Source: Adlercreutzia hattorii (GTDB lineage: Bacteria; Actinomycetota; Coriobacteriia; Coriobacteriales; Eggerthellaceae). From it: a stretch of DNA of 64,000 nt. The DNA lies in NCBI RefSeq assembly GCF_011405655.1, contig NZ_AP022829.1:1287001-1351000 (forward strand). Direction: 5' to 3'. Below are positions 29,640-37,153 of this stretch, piece after piece; the first letter of the stretch is position 1, and each line of letters starts with the position of its first letter. Under the pieces are notes generated by a model. It saw only the letters and a program-made list of their open reading frames with translations. It was not told the DNA's origin and ran no database searches. A program made the translations under genes and the position numbers.

Positions 29640-30080
29640 ATGAGCATGGCGGAGACAGCATCGAATATATCAGCACAGGCGGAAGCCGATCCTATTAGCG
29701 ACTTTCGCATTAACGAGAAGAGCGTCGTCCCTATCTGGATTCAAATTCGCAAGCGGTTGGTGTACTTGATATCGTCAGGCAAGTTCGAGCGAGGTGAGAG
29801 ACTGCCATCGGTTCGAGAGCTATCAGTGCAGCTGGGAGTCAATTACAATACTGTGAACAAGGTGTACCAGGATCTTGAGCGCGATGGCTACATCTACACT
29901 CAACGTGGCCGCGGAACATACGTCTCCGACCTCAAGAACGCTCATCTTTCGGTTGTTGATGGCGACGTGGAAGCGCTCGCCGTTGATTTTGTCCAGCAGG
30001 CGCTCACGGCAGGGATGTCGGCGGAGGATATCCATGATCTTGTGTCCGAGCAGCTCATTCTGCTCGGTGGAGTAGCCTAG
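29640..30080 (+). CDS. GntR family regulator, YtrA subfamily
   Basis: A 146-residue protein. The winged helix-turn-helix spans about residues 28-98: IWIQIRKRLVYLISSGKFERGERLPSVREL, then LGVNYNTVNKVYQDLERDGYI and RGRGTYV. The C-terminal part is a short helical segment, as in YtrA-type regulators that usually repress their own operon with membrane-protein genes. It starts at ATG 29640 after AGAGAAGGACG; the slipin gene follows after 22 bases and is the likely target. Confidence 0.9.
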   Translation: MSMAETASNISAQAEADPISDFRINEKSVVPIWIQIRKRLVYLISSGKFERGERLPSVRELSVQLGVNYNTVNKVYQDLERDGYIYTQRGRGTYVSDLKNAHLSVVDGDVEALAVDFVQQALTAGMSAEDIHDLVSEQLILLGGVA

Positions 30081-30102
30081 CACCAGTTCAAGGGGGAGAA
30101 GG

Positions 30103-31035
30103 GTGAGAAGTAAGGCGAAGCAGGCGCGAGAGGCCGAGCAGGCTCCTGCGCGCGTTAAGGCATTGACGGGGTCTATGGCGGCGCCGACGGCGAAAAAGAC
30201 GTCGCGTAACAGCGTTTACCTGTTCGCTATAGCGCTCTTCTTGACTTCCGGCGGTCTGTTCGCGTTCCTTGTGTGGAACGCATCGCTGCCCGTGGCCCTT
30301 TTGGGCGGCGTAGCAGTGGGCCTGGTGGCCTCGAGTACCGTTCGCATCGCTCCGCAGTGGGAGCGTGTCGTGGTTCTGCGCCTAGGGAAGTTCAATCGCA
30401 TCGATGGACCAGGATTATATGTGGTTGTTCCTATTGTCGAATCAGTGGCTGCGCGAGTTGACCAGCGCATTATCACCACACCGTTTTCGGCCGAGGAGGC
30501 TGTGACGGCCGACCTTGTGCCGCTGGGCATCGATGCGGTGCTGTTCTGGATGGTTTGGGATCCCAAAGACGCCTGCGTGGAGGTGGAAGATTATTCATCA
30601 GCGGTATGGTGGGCTGCTCAAACCGCCCTGCGCGATGCGGTGGGTCGCATCAATCTCGCCGAGGTGGCGACGCGCCGCGAGCAATTGGACAACGAAGTGA
30701 AAGAGATTCTCGAGGAGAAAACGCGTGCGTGGGGCATCACGGTTGTTTCGGTGGAGATTCGCGATATCGCTGTTCCGTCAGAATTGCAGGATGCTTTATC
30801 TAAAGAGGCCCAGGCTGAGCGAGAGCGTAACTCGCGTTTGCTTCTCGCCGAGGTGGAAAAGGACATCTCTGAGATGTTTGTAGAGGCGGCAGCTGTTTAC
30901 GAGCGCAATGACAAGGCGCTTCAGTTGCGTACGATGAACCTTATTTACGAGTCGGTGAAAGAAAAGGGCGGCCTTGTTATCGCCCCAAGTGCCTTCGGCG
31001 AGGCTTTCAACAACATCGATGGTTTCTTGAAATAA
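30103..31035 (+). CDS. SPFH/stomatin-like (slipin) membrane protein
   Basis: A 310-residue protein from GTG 30103 with AGGGGGAGAAGG upstream. A basic N-terminus is followed by a hydrophobic hairpin (~40-75) and an SPFH domain (~80-250): RIAPQWERVVVLRLGKFNRIDGPGLYVVVPIVE is the slipin signature. The end is helical and would oligomerise. Slipins organise membrane microdomains. No NfeD partner protease is present here; instead it pairs with a GntR regulator. Confidence 0.9.
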   Translation: MRSKAKQAREAEQAPARVKALTGSMAAPTAKKTSRNSVYLFAIALFLTSGGLFAFLVWNASLPVALLGGVAVGLVASSTVRIAPQWERVVVLRLGKFNRIDGPGLYVVVPIVESVAARVDQRIITTPFSAEEAVTADLVPLGIDAVLFWMVWDPKDACVEVEDYSSAVWWAAQTALRDAVGRINLAEVATRREQLDNEVKEILEEKTRAWGITVVSVEIRDIAVPSELQDALSKEAQAERERNSRLLLAEVEKDISEMFVEAAAVYERNDKALQLRTMNLIYESVKEKGGLVIAPSAFGEAFNNIDGFLK

Positions 31036-31217
31036 CTCACGGTTATTCAGTTCCGATCTAATTTCGTCGGTGTCAGAGTTACGGACTGGATGCGTCCTGT
31101 GCGATGTTTGATTTACGGCGTGTGCAAACACCGCAGTTTCCCGCATTCAACTGCGAGAAGGCGCATCGTCTCGAAAAGAAATGCATTATTTCCTAAATAG
31201 GATAGTCTAAGTTATTG

Positions 31218-31249
31218 ATTGTCATAGTTGAGTAGTGTACCCTGACAAT
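31218..31249. promoter_or_regulatory. Possible operator: ATTGTCA inverted repeat
   Basis: ATTGTCA (31218-31224) and TGACAAT (31243-31249) are perfectly inverted with an 18-base spacer, about 75 bases before the molybdoenzyme start. It could bind a dimeric regulator. The remainder of the 31036-31324 gap shows no gene. Confidence 0.4.
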
Positions 31250-31324
31250 AGGCATTTGAGGGTGCCAGGGGAATGTCCTCTGCAGAGGGCAGGGGAATCC
31301 CTTATATTTTGAGGGAGGTACACC

Positions 31325-34066
31325 ATGAGCGAGAACGGCTTGAACGTCAGTCGCCGAGGGTTCGTGGCAGGAGCCGGCGCTGCGGCTCTCACTGCGGGAC
31401 TGGCGGGATGTGCGTCGGGCACGGCAGAGAAGGAGGGGACTGATCTGGCGAGCACTTCGCCGGAGAAGACGGCTTACGATCCGAACGCGGGCGAATGGAT
31501 TCCCACCACTTGCAACATGTGCTTCAACAACTGCTCGATCAAGGCGCATGTTATCGATGGCGTGATCGTGGAGTTGACGGGCAATCCGGATAGCCCTATC
31601 GGCTATGGCCACATTTGTGGAAAAGGTGCCGCAGGCATCATGCAGCAGTACGATCCGAACCGTATCACCAAACCCATGAAGCGCACGAATCCCGAAAAGG
31701 GGATCGACATCGATCCGGGCTGGGTCGAGATCAGCTGGGACGAAGCGTACGATCTTGTCGATGAGGCGTTCTCGAAGGCAGTTGCGGAATATCCCGGAGC
31801 TCTTGGGAGCATGTCCATGGTCGCTAGCCAAACGGGCAGCTTGGTCAAGGGCATGGCGCTCGGTGCGCTCTACGGCGCCTATGAGCCGGCTAATGCCATT
31901 GCCGATTTGTGCGGCACCGGCGTTCACCAGGTAAGCTACATCTATACGGGGGCGGGCAACGCGAAGCCCGATTACGAGTATTGCAACTACCTCATTCAGT
32001 TCGGCACCAATGCTGGCGTTGCCACGCGTCACGGCTTCAATATGACGGCCGAGCTTTTCTCCAAGCGTCGCGCGGAGGGGATGCGTCTCGTCAACTTCGA
32101 TCCTCATATGTCGGCGGGCGCCGAAGCCGCTGACCTTTGGGTGCCGATACGTCCCAGCACCGACGCCGCTGCTGCGCTGGCAATGGCGAACGTCCTCGTG
32201 AACGAGCTGGGGATCTTCGATGCCGAGTATCTAACGAACCGCACGAACGGCCCGGCTCTCGTCAGCGATGAGACGCAGCGCATCTTGCGTCATCCCGAGT
32301 CGAACAAGGCGCTCTACATGGATGCGTCCGACAACACTGCCAAGCCCTACGACGAGTGCGTGCAGCCAGTGCTGGAAGGCACGTTTGAGGTTGATGGCGC
32401 TGCTTGCACAACGGCGTTTACCCTTTACAAGGCCCATATTTCGCGCTATACACCTGAATATCAAGAAGAGATCACTACGGTTCCCGCCGCTACTATTCGT
32501 CAGATCGCCAAAGAGTTTGGCGAGGCTGCCCATATCGGCGAGACCATCGAGGTCGGCGGGGTGACGATGCCTTACCGCCCTGTTTGCGTCGATCTGTTCT
32601 CCGGTCTGACGCGGCACAAACATGCTTACCATGCCTGCTGGTCTGTCATCATGCTGAATGTTATCGTGGGTGCCGCGAACTCGGTGGGAGGCCTTATCGG
32701 ATTCGATCCCGCCTGCAACGGCATTACCGATGACCCTGAGAACGTTGTTCAGTTCCGTCCCTCAATTTGGGAGGAAGACGGCTTCATGAACGACGTTTCG
32801 CTGCTCATGGCCTATCCCGGCTCGTACTACGAGCGCGTGCGCAAGCCGATTGAGGAGTACAAGCCGACCGATATGAGTATGCTCGCCCTCCAGCCGCTCG
32901 GAGAGGACGCGCATTTCTTCAACCTGGCCCAGTGCGATCCCGATTTGTACGGCACTCAGCCTATCAAGGCCGCGCTTGTTTACGGCTGCAATCCCATCAA
33001 ATGGTGGGGCAACCATGACGAGCAGATCGAAATGCTGAAGAATCTCGATTTCATCGTGGGCGTCGACCTGTTCCTCAACGAATCCTCCTACTTGTATGAT
33101 GTGTTCCTTCCTGAGGCGAACTATCTCGAGCGAATCGATCCTTTGCCTCACATGTTCTTCAACCACCGGGTGATCTGCGGCTTGGATGTGCCGTGGGCAT
33201 ATCCGATCATGCAGCCGGTTGTCGAGCCGAAGGACGGCGTGAAGTCCATTTTCGAGATAATGGGCGATCTTGCCGACCGCAGGGGCATGACCGCGAATTA
33301 CGTTGGGCTTATGAACATGGTGTACCGGGTTAAGGATGAATACTCTGTTCCCATGGATCAGCCTTTCGACCTCGAGGCGTTCGCGAATTCCGTTGCCAAG
33401 AGCCTCGTCGACGAGGAGCATGACTTCGAGTGGTTTAAAGAGCATGGCGTCTACACGCATCCGCGCGACGTTGATGAGGTGTACATTTGGGCTAACAATG
33501 CGCCCGGTAAAGTTCCGTTGTACTGGGATTTCATGTTTGAAGCGAAGGAGAAGGTTGAAAAGACCGTTGAGGAGCTCGGTATCTATTGGGAAACTGATGA
33601 CTATCAGCCGTTCCCGGATTGGAAGCCTTGCACGGAATGGGAGGTGACCGATCCCGATTTCACCTTGTTCCCCATTTACTACACCGATTCCATCAATGTC
33701 GACTCGTGGGGCCTCGGCAATCCCTATATCAACGAGGTTAACGAGTCCAACCCTTACGCTTACGCTGTGGAAATGAACGCTGCCGTGGCTTCGGAAAAGG
33801 GGCTTGCCGATGGCGATAAGATTCGTCTCGTCAGCCAGCACGATTCCTCCGTTGAGGGCATCCTCATGACTTCGGAGAAGATCCATCCCGAATGCATGGC
33901 CGTCATCTGCGGATCATGGGGCTCCCATTCGGAGTTTATTCCGAGCAGCAAGGGCAAGGGAACGCCTATCGCCCACCTCGCGCCAGGCCATGATCCCAAG
34001 CGTTTTGACTACATTTGCTCGGCGCTCGATCAGACGGTTCGCGTCAAAGTTGAGAAGATTTCCTAG
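31325..34066 (+). CDS. DMSO-reductase-family molybdopterin oxidoreductase, Tat-exported lipoprotein
   Basis: A 913-residue catalytic subunit. The N-terminus has a Tat signal SRRGFVAGAGAAAL followed by lipobox LAGC, so it is exported folded and probably lipid-anchored. CNMCFNNCSIKAHVIDG with a fourth cysteine at HICGKG binds a 4Fe-4S cluster, and the rest matches the bis-MGD fold with a C-terminal dinucleotide-binding domain (SEKIHPECMAVICGSWGSHSE region). Eggerthellaceae encode many such enzymes for sulfur, nitrogen and arsenic compounds and for catechol dehydroxylation; the substrate here cannot be told from sequence alone. Its electron-transfer subunit follows after 13 bases. ATG 31325 has GAGGGAGG upstream. 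Confidence 0.9.
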   Translation: MSENGLNVSRRGFVAGAGAAALTAGLAGCASGTAEKEGTDLASTSPEKTAYDPNAGEWIPTTCNMCFNNCSIKAHVIDGVIVELTGNPDSPIGYGHICGKGAAGIMQQYDPNRITKPMKRTNPEKGIDIDPGWVEISWDEAYDLVDEAFSKAVAEYPGALGSMSMVASQTGSLVKGMALGALYGAYEPANAIADLCGTGVHQVSYIYTGAGNAKPDYEYCNYLIQFGTNAGVATRHGFNMTAELFSKRRAEGMRLVNFDPHMSAGAEAADLWVPIRPSTDAAAALAMANVLVNELGIFDAEYLTNRTNGPALVSDETQRILRHPESNKALYMDASDNTAKPYDECVQPVLEGTFEVDGAACTTAFTLYKAHISRYTPEYQEEITTVPAATIRQIAKEFGEAAHIGETIEVGGVTMPYRPVCVDLFSGLTRHKHAYHACWSVIMLNVIVGAANSVGGLIGFDPACNGITDDPENVVQFRPSIWEEDGFMNDVSLLMAYPGSYYERVRKPIEEYKPTDMSMLALQPLGEDAHFFNLAQCDPDLYGTQPIKAALVYGCNPIKWWGNHDEQIEMLKNLDFIVGVDLFLNESSYLYDVFLPEANYLERIDPLPHMFFNHRVICGLDVPWAYPIMQPVVEPKDGVKSIFEIMGDLADRRGMTANYVGLMNMVYRVKDEYSVPMDQPFDLEAFANSVAKSLVDEEHDFEWFKEHGVYTHPRDVDEVYIWANNAPGKVPLYWDFMFEAKEKVEKTVEELGIYWETDDYQPFPDWKPCTEWEVTDPDFTLFPIYYTDSINVDSWGLGNPYINEVNESNPYAYAVEMNAAVASEKGLADGDKIRLVSQHDSSVEGILMTSEKIHPECMAVICGSWGSHSEFIPSSKGKGTPIAHLAPGHDPKRFDYICSALDQTVRVKVEKIS

Positions 34067-34079
34067 GGAGGGATAAGCT

Positions 34080-34688
34080 ATGACGTATGGAATGCTCATC
34101 GATCTTAAGAAGTGCATTGGCTGCCATGCCTGCGCCGTTGCGTGCAAAGAGGCCCATGGGACACCGCCCAAGGTAACGCGCGCCCATGTGGAGATCGAGT
34201 ACGTCGGCAACTATCCCGACGTTCGCATGACGGCCTATCCCATGCTGTGCATGCATTGCGAGAACGCTCCGTGTGTTGAGGTGTGCCCAACCGGGGCCTC
34301 GTTCAAGCGCGAGGACGGCATTGTCGCGATCAACAAGGACGAGTGCATCGGCTGCAAGTCGTGCATGAGCGCTTGCCCCTACGGAGCTCGTTATTACCGC
34401 GAGGACGAGAACGGGTATTTTGGTGAAACGCTCAACGAGTACGAGGAGGTTATGTATCCCACGATGCCCAAGGGCACCGTTGACAAGTGCACGTTCTGCG
34501 CTGATCGCATCGATGCGGGTGACGGGCGCGTTCAGGCTTGTGTTGCCGCTTGTCCCGCTGGCGCTCGCGTATTCGGAGAACTTGACGATCTTCGCTCCCA
34601 GGCCGAGGCAGCCGAGGGCTTCCAGCTATTGTCCGAGGAGGGCACGAACCCGTCGGTGTGGTATCTGCCGAAGAAGGTGAATGCATAA
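34080..34688 (+). CDS. 4Fe-4S electron-transfer subunit, DmsB/NrfC-like
   Basis: A 202-residue protein with four cysteine groups: CIGCHACAVACKE, CMHCENAPCVEVCPTGA, CIGCKSCMSACPYGA and CTFCADRID...CVAACPAGA, the standard set for four 4Fe-4S clusters. It takes electrons between the molybdoenzyme and a membrane anchor. It lacks a signal peptide and would be carried out by the Tat signal of its partner. The stop is followed by a strong terminator; no membrane anchor gene follows. Confidence 0.93.
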   Translation: MTYGMLIDLKKCIGCHACAVACKEAHGTPPKVTRAHVEIEYVGNYPDVRMTAYPMLCMHCENAPCVEVCPTGASFKREDGIVAINKDECIGCKSCMSACPYGARYYREDENGYFGETLNEYEEVMYPTMPKGTVDKCTFCADRIDAGDGRVQACVAACPAGARVFGELDDLRSQAEAAEGFQLLSEEGTNPSVWYLPKKVNA

Positions 34689-34722
34689 GCAAGAGGGAGC
34701 ACGTCTTAACTGACCTCTCCCA

Positions 34723-34759
34723 GATGGCGTCCGTTCTTTGCGGACGCCATCTTTTTTTT
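34723..34759 (+). terminator. Rho-independent terminator after the Fe-S subunit gene
   Basis: GATGGCGTCCG (34723-34733) pairs perfectly with CGGACGCCATC (34741-34751), then eight T. A textbook terminator. Just downstream lies a run of nine G near 34779. Confidence 0.95.
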
Positions 34760-34926
34760 CAGCGATCTGCAAATAAGGGGGGGGGAGAATAGGGCGTCTG
34801 GCGCAGATGACCGCAGCTTAACAGGTCGTCAAGGGGTCATCGTCGGATGGGATCATCGCGAGGCGGCGACGGCTGCGGCACGGTATGGTGGATGCACGCG
34901 CAAGACCCGATGAAGGGAGATTCACC

Positions 34927-35220
34927 ATGAGTTTCATCGATAAGATGAAGGAAGCCGGCGAGGACATCAAGGAGGCGTTCCAGGATGGCGCCCACGATTT
35001 GGCCGATAAGGCGGGCGACCTGAAGGACGCCGCTGCCGAGAAGGCCGCCGACTTGAAGGATGCTGCCGCCGAGAAGGCCGGCGATCTGAAGGACGCCGCC
35101 GCCGACGCCGCCGAAAAGGCCAAGGATGCGGCCGATACCGCCAAGGAGAAGGCTGCCGATGCCGCCGATGCCGCCAAGGACAAGGCTGACGACGCCAAGA
35201 AGGCCGCCGAGGACAAGTAA
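34927..35220 (+). CDS. Small LEA/YtxH-like Ala-Lys-Asp 11-mer repeat protein
   Basis: A 97-residue protein from ATG 34927 (GAAGGGAG upstream). After MSFIDKMKEAGEDIKEAFQD it consists of repeats of the pattern AEKAxDLKDAA, about every 11 residues, running to the C-terminus. This is the amphipathic-helix repeat of group 3 LEA and YtxH-type stress proteins; it is probably unfolded or a long helix and may protect proteins or membranes in stress. It has no cysteine, signal peptide or enzyme motif. It stands alone between two terminators, so it is a single-gene unit. Confidence 0.8.
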   Translation: MSFIDKMKEAGEDIKEAFQDGAHDLADKAGDLKDAAAEKAADLKDAAAEKAGDLKDAAADAAEKAKDAADTAKEKAADAADAAKDKADDAKKAAEDK

Positions 35221-35272
35221 CGCGCCGGACGCTCCGGGCCACAGTGTTCGGGGCGCTTGGATGGAAAAGGGA

Positions 35273-35318
35273 AAGCCCGCTGCTTGGAAATCCCCGAGCA
35301 GCGGGCTTCTCTGTTCTG
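35273..35318 (+). terminator. Terminator after the LEA-like gene
   Basis: AAGCCCGCTGCT (35273-35284) and AGCAGCGGGCTT (35297-35308) form a perfect 12-bp stem followed by CTCTGTTCTGTT. Confidence 0.85.
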
Positions 35319-35388
35319 TTAGCATGATCTCTCGTGAAAAATCAGCGGTCGTGCTCGTCGGGGCGCGGCTCGTTTAAAGGAGACGTTA

Positions 35389-36768
35389 TTGGAACGTGAG
35401 CGATTCGGCAGCCGTCTGGGGTTCATCCTCATCTCCGCTGGCTGCGCCATAGGCCTCGGCAACGTCTGGCGCTTCCCCTACATCACCGGCGAGTACGGAG
35501 GCGCGGCCTTCCTCGTCATGTACCTGGTCTTTCTGGTGGTCTTGGGCCTGCCCATCATGGTCATGGAGTTCGCTGTGGGCCGCGGTTCCCAGCGCTCCAT
35601 CGCCCGCGCCTTCAACGTGCTGGAGCCGGCGGGCACTCACTGGCACAAGTACAAGTGGGTGGGCATCGCCGGGTGCTATCTGCTCATGATGTTCTACACC
35701 ACGGTGGCCGGGTGGATGCTTGCCTACGTGCCGAAGTTCGCCTCCGGGCAGTTCGTGGGGGCCGACTCGCAGGCCACCTCGGCCGTCTTCGACGCGATGC
35801 TGGCCTCGCCGGTGGAATGCGTCTTCTGGATGGTAGTGGTGTGCGTCGTCTCCATCCTCATCTGCTCGCTGGGGGTGCAAAAGGGCGTGGAGCGCATCAC
35901 CAAGGCCATGATGCTCGCCCTGCTCGCCATTTTGGGGGTGCTCGTGGTGCGCGCGCTCACCCTTCCGGGGGCGGCCGACGGCGTGGCCTTCTACCTGCTG
36001 CCGGACTTCCCGAAGATCTTCGGTAGCCCGGATATGTTCTTCGAGGCGGCCTACGCGGCCATGGGTCAGGCCTTCTTCACCCTGTCCATCGGCATGGGCT
36101 CCATGACCATTTTCGGCAGCTACATCGACAAGCACCGCTCGCTCATGGGCGAGGCGGCCACGATCGGCGTGCTCGACACCGGCGTTGCCCTGGCCACGGG
36201 GCTCATCATCTTCCCAGCCTGCTTCGCCTTCGGCGTGGCGCCGGACTCGGGCCCCGGGCTTGTGTTCATCACGCTGCCGAGCGTGTTCGAACAGATGTGG
36301 GGAGGACAGGTGTGGGGCACGCTGTTCTTCGTGTTCATGTCATTCGCGGCGCTTTCCACGGTCATCGCCGTGTTCGAGGGCATTCTGAGGTTCTCGATGG
36401 ACCAATGGGGATGGTCGCGCAAGCGGGCCGTCACGGTGAACCTCATTGCCATCCCGCTGCTGTCGCTGCCCTGTGCGCTCGGGTTCAACGTGCTTTCGGA
36501 TGTGGTCATGCCGGGAGTGGGCGACATCCAGACGGTGGAGGACTTCCTTGTGTCCAGCAACATCATGCCCTTGGGCTCGCTGGTCTACGTGCTGTTCTGC
36601 GTGTCCCGGCGCGGCTGGGGCTGGAAGAACTTCCTTGCCGAGGCCAATGAGGGCGAAGGGCTCAAGTTCCCTCGGTGGCTGCGCCCGTGGATGCGCTTCG
36701 GCGTGCCGGTGCTCGTGGTCATCATCCTCATCATGGGCTGGGTGCCCATCGTCAGCTCCTGGATGTGA
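35389..36768 (+). CDS. Sodium-dependent transporter of the NSS (SNF) family
   Basis: A 459-residue membrane protein with 11-12 spans. SAGCAIGLGNVWRFPYITGEYGGAAF is the family's first unwound helix that binds sodium and substrate. Members import amino acids or related amines by sodium symport; the substrate is not readable from sequence. The start codon is TTG 35389, supported by AAAGGAGACGTTA and by homology beginning there (ERERFGSRLGF). Single gene; no regulator adjacent. Confidence 0.92.
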   Translation: MERERFGSRLGFILISAGCAIGLGNVWRFPYITGEYGGAAFLVMYLVFLVVLGLPIMVMEFAVGRGSQRSIARAFNVLEPAGTHWHKYKWVGIAGCYLLMMFYTTVAGWMLAYVPKFASGQFVGADSQATSAVFDAMLASPVECVFWMVVVCVVSILICSLGVQKGVERITKAMMLALLAILGVLVVRALTLPGAADGVAFYLLPDFPKIFGSPDMFFEAAYAAMGQAFFTLSIGMGSMTIFGSYIDKHRSLMGEAATIGVLDTGVALATGLIIFPACFAFGVAPDSGPGLVFITLPSVFEQMWGGQVWGTLFFVFMSFAALSTVIAVFEGILRFSMDQWGWSRKRAVTVNLIAIPLLSLPCALGFNVLSDVVMPGVGDIQTVEDFLVSSNIMPLGSLVYVLFCVSRRGWGWKNFLAEANEGEGLKFPRWLRPWMRFGVPVLVVIILIMGWVPIVSSWM

Positions 36769-36796
36769 GCAAAGCGACTGGTGCCTGAGGCAAACT

Positions 36797-37020
36797 CGGG
36801 TATTTGTGCGTTTAGGGATTGCTGGTTTTCGGGTATTCGTGCGCCGACGACAAACTTTTTTGAAAAAATGGTCACAAAATCGAGTTTTGGTTTTTTATGA
36901 GGCGCTCTTTGCGATCATGGAGGCAGCTTTTTACGCAAAACGTCATCTGGAAGGCCTTGGAAAATGCTGATCCAGCCGTTTGACCTTGAACCTCAAACCC
37001 AGAAGTCGATTTTGTGACCA
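36797..37020. repeat. Intergenic repeats before ftsY: direct repeats and a 152-bp inverted-repeat element
   Basis: CGGGTATTTGTGCG (36797-36810) recurs as CGGGTATTCGTGCG (36830-36843). TGGTCACAAAATCGA (36869-36883) is a perfect 15-bp inverted match to 37006-37020, enclosing 152 bp in total. The form and size resemble the IR-bounded elements at 14877, 16564, 52853 and 54645, but the end sequence differs and no nuclease gene is next to it. No gene is visible in 36769-37153. Confidence 0.75.
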
Positions 37021-37153
37021 AAATAATGAAAGAAATTGTCAGGGCGGCAGTGTGGGGCACTCGATGTCGTAAACTATAAGGAACATTTTAACGAAACGGC
37101 CCGACGGCCGTTGCTGACGGGCGCCGTCGCCCATGATTTTGAAGGAGTGCCCG

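Noticed and set aside
36898-36984. 28-codon frame starting MRRSLRSWRQLF inside the 152-bp element
   Set aside because: No ribosome binding site, basic and non-hydrophobic, and no antisense promoter; nothing supports it as a gene.
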